DNA from: Berkiella sp963803015 | GTDB lineage: Bacteria > Pseudomonadota > Gammaproteobacteria > Berkiellales > Berkiellaceae | Direction: 5' to 3' | Assembly (NCBI GenBank): GCA_963803015.1 | Contig: CAWDKV010000002.1 | Location: 1 to 18,712, forward strand | DNA: 18,712 bases | Shown: in pieces, positions 1 through 7,509 of the stretch | Layout: each line of letters opens with the position of its first letter | Position numbering within the stretch: the first letter of the stretch is position 1 | The notes under the pieces: model-generated | Seen by the model: the letters and a program-made list of their open reading frames with translations, nothing else | The model's database searches: none | What the model was told of the DNA's origin: nothing | Position numbers and translations under genes: made by a program

Positions 1-977
1 GGGATTGGCTTATGGTCTCAAAAAAATGGTCTTAGTTCAGGCCTACCTGTAGATGTCATGAACATGCTGTTTTTGTAGTACTCAAAAGGGTAAAAATTAT
101 AGGAGATAATCCAGATAAAACCATTATTAAGCCTAAAATAATTATTTTGATTGCTGATGGAATGGCTGTTCATGAAGCCCAAAAAAAAGGCATCCCCAAA
201 GATAGTGTCAACAATGGTTGTATCATTATACAAACAAAGCTTAATGCCATTATTGGACTTATTAAATCTGAAGGATTCGGCTGAAATTCTGCTTTGCTCT
301 GAGCTCAATAATAATCCAAATTACAACGCTTGCTATGCAAGAAGACAGTTAAAGAAAATTGAAAGGATTGCTGAATATCGAGATGATATAGCACTATTGT
401 GAACTACATGACGACTCAAACTGCAATTATTGTAATATCTCAATATTGTCAGCCTAGATGCCTGGAAATTAAAGTGGGTTGGCGTATGCCTGACATTGTT
501 CCAAAGCCAGGTAGTCAACCCAAAAAAGAGGAAAGCAAATGGGATGAAGTTATTCCACAATATTTATCAAATTGATATACTCCTGATTCCAAACTACAGA
601 TTTTACATGCTAAAAGCGGTTTGCGAATAACAAAAGATAATACTTGTTGGTCAGAGTGCCCTTACACTGGATTTGAAGGTGATAACCGTCTAATATTACA
701 GCACAGTACGATTATAAACATTAAAAAATGGGAGAAAACTATTACAAATCATTGGAAAGATGTAGTGAAGGTTGTTTCTAAGCCTTACGGAAAATCGAAG
801 CTGTGACAAATAATATCCTACCAATCCAAATGCATGCACAGGACAAAAGAAAATGTCCTCATCAGCGATAACGGCGCTATTGCAGGCCACCTAGTAAGAC
901 ACCTGATATCCTACAACAATCAGGCGATACAAAATGGAATAATTATTTCAACTGACCGAACTAAACAAGTAAATTAG
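1..977 (+). pseudogene. Left-arm copy of the 354-aa unknown gene, 5'-truncated by the window edge and frameshifted
   Basis: This matches the reverse complement of 9865-8903, from about residue 35 to the stop. Recognisable pieces include the LIADGMAVHEA segment (from about 151), LCSELNNNPNYNACY (about 291-340) and LRITKDNTCWSECP near 621. The frame is lost several times: near 75-100, around 215-225, at 345-350, and in 390-560, where several clusters of differences interrupt the match. No full-length product is possible. The intact counterpart is at 8903-9967. If the left arm is a sequencing artefact this pseudogene does not exist in the organism. Confidence 0.9.
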
Positions 978-1016
978 AATAACAACAAATAGAATTTCAA
1001 CTTTTGGAGACCAAAA

Positions 1017-2207
1017 ATGCAAAAACAAATCGGTTCTATAATGCTAGTAGCAGGGACATGTATAGGTAGTGGAATGATTGCCCTTCCTATGGTACTCGCC
1101 AAGTTAGGGTAAGCAACACAGTATATTACTCATGCTGGGAATATGGGTGATCATGTACTATAATTCACTGATTAGCCTAGAGCTTAATCCTTTAGCTGCC
1201 TTACCAAACTTCCGGTAAAATTGCCGGCGGAGCAGGATTTATATTACTTAAGTTGCTTTCGTATGCCTTGCTTGCCCATATTCATTTATGGCGGTTCTTC
1301 GATTTTACAAAAACTATCGGTAACAGAAGCGCTACAAGCTCAGGTGTCTTTCCTTAATATCGCCACAATATTCCCAAGTATTGCAGCAGCAATACTGCTT
1401 TTGCCTATCAAAATTATCGACTATATTAATAGAGTTATGTTCATAGGACTTTTAGCAATAGTAGCAATATTAATTTTAGGGCTTTTTACAATGATTGATT
1501 GGACTGATCCCTCTTCAGTGAACATCTCAACAACAAATTGTCATCTTGGCAATCAGTTATTCCTGTAGCATTTATGTCATTCGGCTTCCAGGTTATTTTC
1601 CATACATTGACTAACTATGTAATAGTGATGCCAAGATGTTAAAAAAAGCTTTCTTTTGGGGATCTTTAATTCCGGCAATCGTCTATATCATCTGGACCGT
1701 ATATGTACTTTCAGTTATGTCAGTTCATCATCCAGAATTCTATGCGCAAATGGCGGTTGGAAATAGGTTTGAAGCTGGGAGCAATGAATTCAGCAATAAG
1801 CAACTGTTAAGAGATGGCTGGTGTGCAACATTTAGTTTGGTGGATTTCTCTATTGGCTATCGTAACTTCAGTCATTGGAGTTGGCATTGGTCTATTCTGA
1901 TACGATCAAAGAAATGCTTTCCAAAGTGCTGCCGGGGTACGCATGCAACATTGCTGCGTCGATTTTGACTATACTACTGGCTTATTTAGTGGCTGTTTTA
2001 GTTCCAAATGCTTTTATAGTTGTTGCAGGGTTGCGGAACGATTTTGGCCGTTATTGCGATCTTATTGCCGGTTTATTTATTTATTGAATAAAAATCTGAA
2101 AACACTTTTTTATCCAGGGCTCAAGTACAATTGGTTAATTTTTTTATCAATCGGAGTAGCGTTTATGGCTATTCGTGTTCGAGATTTTTAATATGATCAG
2201 TTTATGA
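1017..2207 (+). pseudogene. tyrP: Left-arm copy of the tyrP-like aromatic amino-acid permease, multiply disrupted
   Basis: The ATG at 1017 follows a GGAGA ribosome-binding site and begins MQKQIGSIMLVAGTCIGSGM, the first helix of the aromatic amino-acid permease family (TyrP/Mtr). The reading frame is lost at about 1110-1125, ~28 bp are deleted near 1190-1210, and further shifts occur at about 1505, 1620, 1815-1835, 1890-1900 and 2035-2090. Fragments in different frames still show membrane helices, for example the hydrophobic runs decoded from 1380-1490 and 1940-2030. Two of the frameshifts coincide with those of the right-arm copy (7655-8863). It is non-functional as read. Confidence 0.9.
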
Positions 2208-2350
2208 CACTTAAAAAGTTTAAAAACTGATCGTTTCTACGAAAGCAAAAAGGGTATTAATAAATGTATCCATATGCAATAACTTCTTTCGTTAGCGATT
2301 ACCTATATAAGGTTTCCGCTAAAATTAAATAAAAACTATTAGCGCCAAGT

Positions 2351-2621
2351 AGTTGAAATTTCCGCTTTTTCTAGACTTTAAGAAAAAGGGACATTAAGGA
2401 CTAACGACAAAGGACCAAGGGACGCAAGGACCTTAGCGACAAGCGAACAAAGGACATTAGGGACAGATTCTCCTGCCTTTGTGTTGTTGAGTCCTTTGTC
2501 CTTAACGTCCTTTGTCGCTTGTCGCTAAGGTCCTTGAAGTCGTTTGCGTCCCTTGGTCCTTTGTCGCTAGTCCTTAATGTCCCTTGTCCTTAAAGTCTAG
2601 AAAAAAGCGGAAATTTCAACT
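2351..2621. repeat. Long palindromic element built of AAGGAC-like words, left-arm copy
   Basis: The element begins AGTTGAAATTTCCGC and ends with its complement GCGGAAATTTCAACT. Between these ends the first half is full of AAGGAC, AAGGGAC and AGCGAC words and the second half of their complements, GTCCTT and GTCGCT. The right-arm copy is at 7231-7509, and this copy has lost a short piece of its first half. No coding potential is visible. It lies between the tyrP remnant and the glycine-rich gene remnants. Confidence 0.85.
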
Positions 2622-2806
2622 TTGCAGAAAAGTTAAAAATCGTAAATTTGAACTTTGCAGAAACTGAAATTTGAACTTTCAACAAATTTAAATAAAAACT
2701 TTACCAAAAAACTCAAATTAAAATAAAATATACCATAATAAAAAATCCTGGACATAAAAAAAGTAAGCAGGTAAATTTTCAGAAAAAACTTGAAAAAGGA
2801 TGGCTT

Positions 2807-3068
2807 ATGTTAAAAACGAAGAAATGTTTTTGCTTTATAGTTATGTTTTCTTTAATTGGATCATTTGGTGTTCCAACTGTCGCACAAATGGCAGATTTTC
2901 ATCGAGGAAACGGTCGCAATGGCGGCCATTCAACAACCCGAGGAGAGGGACCGGAGGGCATGGGGGTGATTGTGTGGGTGGCCACGGAGGAAACGGAGGC
3001 CATGGTGGATGTGGCGGGATAAGTGGAGTAGAGGTGGACATGGAGGAAATTCAACATGCAAACGTTAA
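2807..3068 (+). pseudogene. Left-arm copy of glycine-rich secreted protein gene 1, frameshifted
   Basis: This mirrors 7042-6788. The AAAGGA site and start are kept and the signal-peptide core (KKCFCFIVMFSLIGSFG) is readable from 2807, but the frame is lost after about 2870, with more indels near 2935-2960 and 3020. Its last bases overlap the start of the next remnant at 3056, as in the intact arm. Confidence 0.85.
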
Positions 3069-3362
3069 AAAAAATTCTCGTATTAACATTTTCGATCATG
3101 ACTCTCATGTCTGTTAATATCTATGCAGGAAATGGAGGACATGGTGGAGATGGAGGTCACTCAGCAGGAAATGGAGCGGATGGTGGTAATGGAGGAGATT
3201 CTCGAACTGGACGAGGAGGTAACGAGAGACGGCGGAAGTAGTCTTATCGGACATGGGGGGAATGGTGGTAATGGAGGTCATGGTGCTCAAGGAGGGGGTA
3301 GAGGTGGACGAGGTGGCTATGGCCCCAAAGGCAATGGAGTAATGGAGCAGATAGAAATATAG
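3056..3362 (+). pseudogene. Left-arm copy of glycine-rich secreted protein gene 2, frameshifted
   Basis: This mirrors 6800-6483. The signal peptide and the first Gly/His/Asn-rich stretch are intact: MQTLKKILVLTFSIMTLMSV, then NIYAGNGGHGGDGGHSAGNG. The frame is lost near 3220-3235, where the right arm continues with NGGDGGSS; a short deletion makes the copy end prematurely. The C-terminal GGRGGRGGYGPKGNG segment survives in another frame. Confidence 0.85.
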
Positions 3363-3372
3363 ATAAGAAAAA

Positions 3373-3635
3373 ATGAAAAATAAACTATTTAAATTAGTAT
3401 TGTTCTATTCAGCGCTCTCAATTTCTTTTTCCTTAATAGCGAGTCATGGCTATAGCTCTAATGGAGAGCTCGAGACGGAAAAAATGGAATAGACAATTTT
3501 CACGAAAATGGTAACGGTCAAGATGGACAACATGGCGAAAATGGCTCAAACAAACGACGGAGGCCATGGAGGAAATGGAGGTCACAGTGACTCTGGGCAG
3601 GGAGGACGTGGGGAGACGGAGGCAATGCTGATTAA
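3373..3635 (+). pseudogene. Left-arm copy of glycine-rich secreted protein gene 3, frameshifted
   Basis: This mirrors 6475-6209. The start MKNKLFKLVLFYSALSISFS is readable. The frame then breaks near 3465-3475 (around the GAGCTCGAGACGG stretch), near 3550 and near 3610. The TAA at 3633-3635 corresponds to the stop of the intact gene. Confidence 0.85.
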
Positions 3636-3664
3636 GCTAGAAACGTCTAAAACTTAAAAAATGT

Positions 3665-3696
3665 AGATAAATGGATTATTGTTGATCCATTTATCT
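3665..3696 (+). terminator. Hairpin after the glycine-rich genes, left-arm copy
   Basis: An 11-bp perfect stem, AGATAAATGGA pairing with TCCATTTATCT, encloses a 10-nt loop about 30 bp past the last glycine-rich remnant. There is no clear U-tract after it, so it is only terminator-like. Confidence 0.5.
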
Positions 3697-3709
3697 GCTT
3701 TCTGGCCCA

Positions 3710-3770
3710 GTTCACCAACATAGGACACTTTTTTTTACAAAAAAAGTGTTACCTAACTATGTTGGTGAAC
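3710..3770. repeat. Hairpin with GTTCACCAACATAG ends, left-arm copy
   Basis: An outer stem, GTTCACCAACATAG pairing with CTATGTTGGTGAAC, surrounds an inner stem ending in a T-run/A-run (AGTGTTACCT side). The mirror copy is at 6072-6134. It could act as a bidirectional terminator because either strand has a U-run within the stem, or it could be a small palindromic repeat. Confidence 0.7.
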
Positions 3771-3919
3771 TGGACCCCTAGAAGAGAGAATTTCTTCACA
3801 TTCTTTCGAAATCAAGAGACATATTAAGTGTATTTCCTTGAGAAACCACCGCAGCCAAGTTAACATGCTCTTTTTTATTTTATTATCATATTTGCGAACA
3901 AATGTTAACAAGATCAAGG

Positions 3920-4094
3920 GTGTGATTAATTCTCGTACATAGGAGAATTTAAAAAAAAGTTAGCGTGATAAACTTAACAAATTTTGCAAACAAAATCGTT
4001 TCAAAGATTAGCCCCGGAGGGCCGAACACGTAAAAGCCCAGTCTGAGCGTAGTCCGGAGGGCTTAGCGAAGGCTGGGCTATTACGTGTTCGGCC
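3920..4094 (+). repeat. CCGGAGGG-type palindromic intergenic element, left-arm copy
   Basis: The element starts at GTGTGATTAATTCTCG and runs through an AT-rich lead (ending in AAATCGTTTCAAAGATTAG) into a hairpin. The stem arms are GGCCGAACACGTAA... and ...TTACGTGTTCGGCC, and the loop contains GTCTGAGCGTAGTCC and GCTTAGCGAAGG. Related copies are at 5739-5919 and, doubled in inverted orientation, at 11804-12317. No coding potential is apparent. Confidence 0.85.
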
Positions 4095-4234
4095 TACAAT
4101 GAGTTTTAGGGTAACCAGGAGTTAACTCGATTTTTGTAGTAAGCTGTAAAGGTGCTGGGGAAATTTTAACATGCGTGATACTTTGACTTCCCATAATTTT
4201 TTTCAAGGTATTTTACAAGGTATTTCACACCCTA

Positions 4235-4264
4235 TTGCTTCTATGTGAATTAGTTTATTATAGT
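4235..4264 (+). promoter_or_regulatory. Predicted sigma70 promoter of ALAS, left-arm copy
   Basis: TTGCTT at 4235-4240 and TATAGT at 4259-4264 are separated by 18 bp, about 65 bp upstream of the ALAS start at 4329. The same sequence is present in the other arm (5563-5592). Confidence 0.4.
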
Positions 4265-4328
4265 AGCATAAGTCACCCGCCGATGAAAACCTAAGGCCTT
4301 TTTCAAGACAAATAATTCGGGCATTACT

Positions 4329-4914
4329 ATGATTGATTACAACAGCTACTCTCAAAATCAAATTGCTTTGCTTAAACAAGAAGGGCGTTATCGGATTTTT
4401 CGCGAAATACAGCGAAAAGCGGGACATTTCCCACAGGCTGTTTACTATAAAGGAAATCAGCAACAAGATATTATCGTTTGGTGTGGAATTGATTACTTAG
4501 GAATGGGTCAGCATCCTGTTGTTAAGTCCGCAATGGTAGATACCATTCAACAAATTGGTACAGGCTCTGGGGGATCGCGTAATATTGGGGGTAACTGCCA
4601 TTTGCATGTTTTATTAGAGCAGGAACTGGCATTGCTACACAACAAAGAACGTGCATTAGTTTTCAGCTCCGGCTATATAGCTATATTAAGCGGCCTTAAC
4701 TAATCTAGGGAAAATAATTCCGAATTGCGTATTCTTCTCTGATGCATCAAATCATGCTTCTATTATTGAAGGCATACGTTATAGTCAATGTGAAAAACGT
4801 GTTTTTCATCATAATGATATGCAAAATTTAGAACGTCATCTGAAAGACTTTCCAAAAGACAGGCCCAAAATCATTGTTCAGCGAGTGTGACTATGTATAC
4901 GCATGGATGAGCGA
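4329..4914 (+). pseudogene. hemA: 5-aminolevulinate synthase, N-terminal half, frameshifted and cut by the palindrome centre (left arm)
   Basis: ALAS condenses glycine and succinyl-CoA to 5-aminolevulinate for haem synthesis. The first ~117 codons read as typical ALAS, with WCGIDYLGMGQHP, GTGSGGSRNIGG and HVLLEQELALLHNKE followed by VFSSGY. An extra base near 4680-4690 shifts the frame. The next frame continues ALTNLGKIIPNC, FFSDASNHASIIEGIR and RPKIIV up to the centre, where the family would have ESVYSMDGDxSP. The SDASNHAS motif carries the PLP-stacking His. The C-terminal half, with the PLP lysine, is absent because the sequence turns back on itself. Confidence 0.9.
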
Positions 4915-4920
4915 TCGCTC
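4909..4920. other. Centre of the giant palindrome, GAGCGATCGCTC
   Basis: The two arms meet at a perfect 12-bp palindrome with no spacer. It falls at the codons where ALAS proteins have the conserved GDxSP motif. A short native palindrome at the turning point is what fold-back priming or hairpin-mediated inverted duplication would use. Confidence 0.9.
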
Positions 4921-5496
4921 ACCCATGCGAATCCATAGTCAAACGTAACAATGATTTTGGGCCTGTCTTTTGGAAAGTCTTTCAGATGACGTTCTAAATT
5001 TTGCATATCATTATGATGAAAAACACGTTTTTCACATTGACTATAACGTATGCCTTCAATAATAGAAGCATGATTTGATGCATCAGAGAAGAATACGCAA
5101 TTCGGAATTATTTTCCCTAGATTAGTTAAGGCCGCTTGATGAAGCCATATAGCCGGAGCTGAAAACTAATGCACGTTCTTTGTTGTGTAGCAATGCCAGT
5201 TCCTGCTCTAATAAAACATGCAAATGGCAGTTACCCCCAATATTACGCGATCCCCCAGAGCCTGTACCAATTTGTTGAATGGTATCTACCATTGCGGACT
5301 TAACAACAGGATGCTGACCCATTCCTAAGTAATCAATTCCACACCAAACGATAATATCTTGTTGCTGATTTCCTTTATAGTAAACAGCCTGTGGGAAATG
5401 TCCCGCTTTTCGCTGTATTTCGCGAAAAATCCGATAACGCCCTTCTTGTTTAAGCAAAGCAATTTGATTTTCAAAGTAGCTGTTGTAATCAATCAT
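4915..5496 (-). pseudogene. hemA: 5-aminolevulinate synthase, N-terminal half, frameshifted and truncated (right arm)
   Basis: The ATG at 5496 opens MIDYNSYFENQIALLKQEGR, very like alphaproteobacterial ALAS N-termini. The WCxxDYLGMGQHP, GGSRNIGG and HVLLEQELALLHNKE motifs follow, giving high family confidence. The expected GYMANQAALTNLG reads GYMASSSGLN then stop: one extra nucleotide near 5140-5150. The following frame resumes exactly with ALTNLGKIIPNC and reaches the centre at 4915. Only about 194 of ~400 codons are present. If the palindrome is an artefact the real gene may be complete and continue into sequence not shown here. It differs from the left copy at only a few positions, such as YFEN versus YSQN. 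Confidence 0.9.
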
Positions 5497-5562
5497 AGTA
5501 ATGCCCGAATGATTTTGTCTTGAAAAAGGCCTTAGGTTTTACTTTGGCGGGTGACTTATGCT

Positions 5563-5592
5563 ACTATAATAAACTAATTCACATAGAAGCAA
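5563..5592 (-). promoter_or_regulatory. Predicted sigma70 promoter of ALAS, right arm
   Basis: Read on the minus strand, TTGCTT (5592-5587), an 18-bp spacer and TATAGT (5568-5563) lie about 67 bp upstream of the ATG at 5496. It is conserved in both arms. Confidence 0.45.
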
Positions 5593-5738
5593 TAAGGGTG
5601 CGAAATACCTTGGACAGATCTTCTCCAAAAAATTATGGGAAAGTCAAAATATCACACGTGTCCAAACTATCCCTATAATATTTACAGTGGACCACAAAAA
5701 TAGAGTTAACTCCTGGTTACCCTAAAACTTTGATTGTA

Positions 5739-5919
5739 GGCCCGCAAACACGTAATAGCCCAGCTTTTGCCCAGCCCTCCTGGGGACTACGCTCAGACTG
5801 GGCTATTACGTGTTCGGCCCTCCGGGGCTAATCTTTGAAACGATTTTGTTTGCAAAATTTGTTAAGAGTATCACGCTAACTTTTTTTTAAATTCTCCTAT
5901 GTACGAGAATTAATCACAC
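5739..5919 (-). repeat. CCGGAGGG-type palindromic intergenic element, right-arm copy
   Basis: Read on the minus strand the element starts at GTGTGATTAATTCTCG, passes an AT-rich lead and the phrase AGCCCCGGAGGGCCGAACAC, and ends after a hairpin whose stem includes CACGTAATAGCCCAG. The distal arm is slightly altered (GGCCCGCAAACACG) and the loop differs from the left-arm copy. It is the same family as 11804-12317. It sits between ALAS and the glycine-rich operon. The flanking 5593-5738 holds no gene that I can see. Confidence 0.85.
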
Positions 5920-6071
5920 CCTTGATCTTGTTAACATTTGTTCGCAAATATGATAATAAAATAAAAAAGAGCATGTTAACTTGGCTGCGGTGGTTTCTCA
6001 AGGAAATACACTTAATATGTCTCTTGATTTCGAAAGAATGTGAAGAAATTATCTTCTCTAGGTACGTTCTA

Positions 6072-6134
6072 GTTCACCAACATAGTTAGGTAACACTTTT
6101 TTTGTAAAAAAAAGTGTTACCTATGTTGGTGAAC
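6072..6134. repeat. Hairpin with GTTCACCAACATAG ends, right-arm copy
   Basis: A 14-bp outer stem (GTTCACCAACATAG with CTATGTTGGTGAAC) and an inner stem AGGTAACACTTTTTTT pairing with its complement are separated by a 2-nt bulge. The turn is only about 2-4 nt. At ~30 bp of stem it is far longer than an ordinary terminator. It lies between ALAS and the glycine-rich genes. Confidence 0.75.
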
Positions 6135-6147
6135 TGGACCAGAAAGC

Positions 6148-6179
6148 AGATAAATGGATCAACAATAATCCATTTATCT
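6148..6179 (-). terminator. Terminator-like hairpin after the glycine-rich operon
   Basis: A perfect 11-bp stem with a 10-nt loop starts about 30 bp downstream of the stop of the third glycine-rich gene. The sequence after it on the minus strand (TGCTTTCTGG) is only weakly U-rich, so termination strength is uncertain. Confidence 0.5.
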
Positions 6180-6208
6180 ACATTTTTTAAGTTTTAGACG
6201 TTTCTAGC

Positions 6209-6475
6209 TTAATCAGCATTGCCTCCGTCTCCGCCACGTCCTCCCTGGCCAGAGTCACTGTGACCTCCATTTCCTCCATGGCCTCCGTCGTTTCCGTTTG
6301 AGCCATTTTCGCCATGTTGTCCATCTTGACCGTTACCATTTTCGTGAAAATTGTCTATTCCATTTTTTCCGTCTCGAGCTCGTCCATTAGAGCTATAGCC
6401 ATGACTCGCTATTAAGGAAAAAGAAATTGAGAGCGCTGAATAGAACAATACTAATTTAAATAGTTTATTTTTCAT
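6209..6475 (-). CDS. Small secreted Gly/Asn/His-rich protein 3
   Basis: This 88-aa protein has a clear export signal: Lys-rich start (MKNKLFK), hydrophobic core LVLFYSALSISFSLI and an AS|HG-like cleavage region around residue 24-26. The mature part is low-complexity, with repeats of the type NGQDGQHGENGSNGNDGG and then GGHGGNGGHSDSGQGGRGGD. It has no cysteine and no recognisable fold. The start is supported by an AAGGAAAA site just upstream. It is the last of three tandem genes, 7 bp after the previous one and followed by a hairpin. Function unknown. Gly/His/Asp/Asn richness would suit a metal-binding or surface/matrix-coating polypeptide, but that is inference. Confidence 0.8.
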   Translation of the reverse strand: MKNKLFKLVLFYSALSISFSLIASHGYSSNGRARDGKNGIDNFHENGNGQDGQHGENGSNGNDGGHGGNGGHSDSGQGGRGGDGGNAD

Positions 6476-6482
6476 TTTTTCC

Positions 6483-6800
6483 TTATCTTATATTTCTTCC
6501 ATCTGCTCCATTACTGCCATTGCCTTTGGGGCCATAGCCACCTCGTCCACCTCTACCCCCTCCTTCAGCACCATGACCTCCATTACCACCATTCCCCCCA
6601 TGTCCGATAAGACTACTTCCGCCGTCTCCTCCGTTACCTCCTCGTCCAGTTCGAGAATCTCCTCCATTACCACCATCCGCTCCATTTCCTGCTGAGTTAC
6701 CTCCATGTCCACCATGTCCTCCATTTCCTGCATAGATATTAACAGACATGAGAGTCATGATCGAAAATGTTAATACGAGAATTTTTTTTAACGTTTGCAT
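6483..6800 (-). CDS. Small secreted Gly/His/Asn-rich protein 2
   Basis: This 105-aa protein begins with a textbook signal peptide: MQTLKK, hydrophobic LVLTFSIMTLMSV and an IYA|G cleavage site near residue 24. The mature ~80 residues are built of GGH, GGN, GGD and GGS steps with a C-terminal GGRGGRGGYGPKGNG. It lacks cysteines and aromatic residues except one Tyr. Its ATG overlaps the end of gene 1 by 13 bp, and GAGGAAATT inside gene 1 serves as ribosome-binding site, so the two are probably translationally coupled. The short repeat words make it prone to slippage, and the left-arm copy is indeed shifted. No function assigned. Confidence 0.82.
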   Translation of the reverse strand: MQTLKKILVLTFSIMTLMSVNIYAGNGGHGGHGGNSAGNGADGGNGGDSRTGRGGNGGDGGSSLIGHGGNGGNGGHGAEGGGRGGRGGYGPKGNGSNGADGRNIR

Positions 6801-7042
6801 GTTGAATTTCCTCCATGTCCACCTCTACCTCCACTTATCCCGCCACATCCACCATGGCCTCCGTTTCCTCCGTGGCCACCCACACAATCACCCCCATGCC
6901 CTCCGTCCTCTCCTCGGGTTGTTGAATGGCCGCCATTACCACCGTTTCCTCCATGAAATCTGCCATTTGTGCGAGCATGAAGACCAAATGATCCAATTAA
7001 AGAAAACATAACTATAAAGCAAAAACATTTCTTCATTAACAT
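6788..7042 (-). CDS. Small secreted Gly/His-rich protein 1
   Basis: This 84-aa protein starts at the ATG at 7042, 7 bp after AAAGGA; an in-frame TTG at 7060 would lie upstream of that site, so I reject it. The N-terminus MLMKKCFCFIVMFSLIGSFG is a signal peptide with cleavage likely near LHA (residue ~24). The mature part is GGNGGNGGHSTTRGEDGGHG followed by more GGHGG and GGRGG steps. Unlike its two neighbours it has Cys residues in the mature region (GGDCVGG, GGCGG, STC). It is first in the three-gene operon. No homologous function is recognised; it could be a secreted structural or metal-binding peptide. Confidence 0.8.
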   Translation of the reverse strand: MLMKKCFCFIVMFSLIGSFGLHARTNGRFHGGNGGNGGHSTTRGEDGGHGGDCVGGHGGNGGHGGCGGISGGRGGHGGNSTCKR

Positions 7043-7164
7043 AAGCGAATCCTTTTTCAAGTTTTTTCTGAAATTTACCTGCTTACTTTTTTTATGTCCA
7101 GATTTTTATTATGGTATATTTTATTTTAATTTGAGTTTTTTGGTAAAGTTTTTATTTAAATTTG

Positions 7165-7245
7165 TTAAAGCAAAGTTCAAATTTCCGGTTTCTGCAAAGT
7201 TCAAATTTACGATTTTTAACTTTTCTGCAAAGTTGAAATTTCCGC
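7165..7245. repeat. Three short direct repeats of GCAAAGTTCAAATTT type
   Basis: Three imperfect copies of GCAAAGTT(C/G)AAATTT followed by CCG, ACG and CCG occur at about 7170, 7195 and 7227. The third merges with the end of the AAGGAC palindrome. They lie upstream of the glycine-rich operon and could be operators or remnants of the neighbouring element. The left arm has a related, partly altered set near 2620-2690. Confidence 0.55.
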
Positions 7246-7509
7246 TTTTTCTAGACTTTAAGGACAAGGGACATTAAGGACTAGCGACAAAGGACCAAGG
7301 GACGCAAACGACTTCAAGGACCTTAGCGACAAGCGACAAAGGACGTTAAGGACAAAGGACTCAACAACACAAAGGCAGGAGAATCTGTCCCTAATGTCCT
7401 TTGTCGCTTGTCGCTAAGGTCCTTGAAGTCGTTTGCGTCCCTTGGTCCTTTGTCGTTAGTCCTTAACGTCCCTTTTTCTTAAAGTCTAGAAAAAGCGGAA
7501 ATTTCAACT
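7231..7509. repeat. Long palindromic element built of AAGGAC-like words, right-arm copy
   Basis: A ~280-bp non-coding hairpin: arms of roughly 115-120 bp are nearly perfect complements and enclose a ~45-bp loop (about 7350-7395, containing ACTCAACAACACAAAGGCAG). The ends are AGTTGAAATTTCCGC and its complement. The arms are themselves repetitive, with AAGGAC, AAGGGAC, TAGCGAC and AAACGAC words at 6-9-bp steps. It lies 3' of the permease and 5' of the glycine-rich operon, both read on the minus strand. No ORF, TSD or transposase is seen, so I call it a palindromic repeat or possible structured RNA. Confidence 0.85.

Larger units (their letters stand above)
1..4914 (+). repeat. Left arm of a ~9.8-kb inverted duplication (palindrome)
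   Basis: This stretch is the reverse complement of 9865-4915: the first bases of the window match the complement of 9856-9865, and gene order is mirrored exactly to the centre at 4914/4915. The arm is about 37 bp shorter than its partner because of net deletions, for example ~28 bp missing near 1190-1210. Mismatches and indels come in short clusters separated by long identical runs. The ~200 bp next to the centre (about 4700-4880) are identical to the other arm, while the outer end (1-600) is the most divergent. The arm may extend beyond the window. It may be a real decayed duplication or a fold-back read/assembly artefact. Confidence 0.95.

Noticed and set aside
2351..2621. CRISPR array or tandem-repeat locus
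   Set aside because: The repeated words are short (6-9 bp), not separated by unique spacers, and inverted in the second half; there are no cas genes.
2841..3108. Minus-strand Pro/His/Thr-rich ORFs opposite the glycine-rich genes (also near 6748-7011)
   Set aside because: They are antisense shadows of GGN/GGH repeat codons and have no signal or ribosome-binding support.
4203..4466. 87-codon minus-strand ORF
   Set aside because: It is antisense to the ALAS start, has no family resemblance, and the mirror frame in the other arm is not preserved.
4329..5496. Quorum-sensing LqsA/CqsA-type autoinducer synthase instead of ALAS
   Set aside because: These are related PLP enzymes, but LGMGQHP, GGSRNIGG, HVLLEQELALLHNKE and SDASNHASIIEGIR fit ALAS much better.
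6488..6733. Met/Glu/Val-rich alternative frame within glycine-rich gene 2
   Set aside because: It is a shifted reading of the same GGA/ATG-rich repeat; the signal peptide and ribosome-binding site belong to the other frame.
7042..7060. Upstream TTG start for glycine-rich protein 1
   Set aside because: It would precede the AAAGGA ribosome-binding site; the ATG at 7042 has the right spacing and gives a proper signal peptide.
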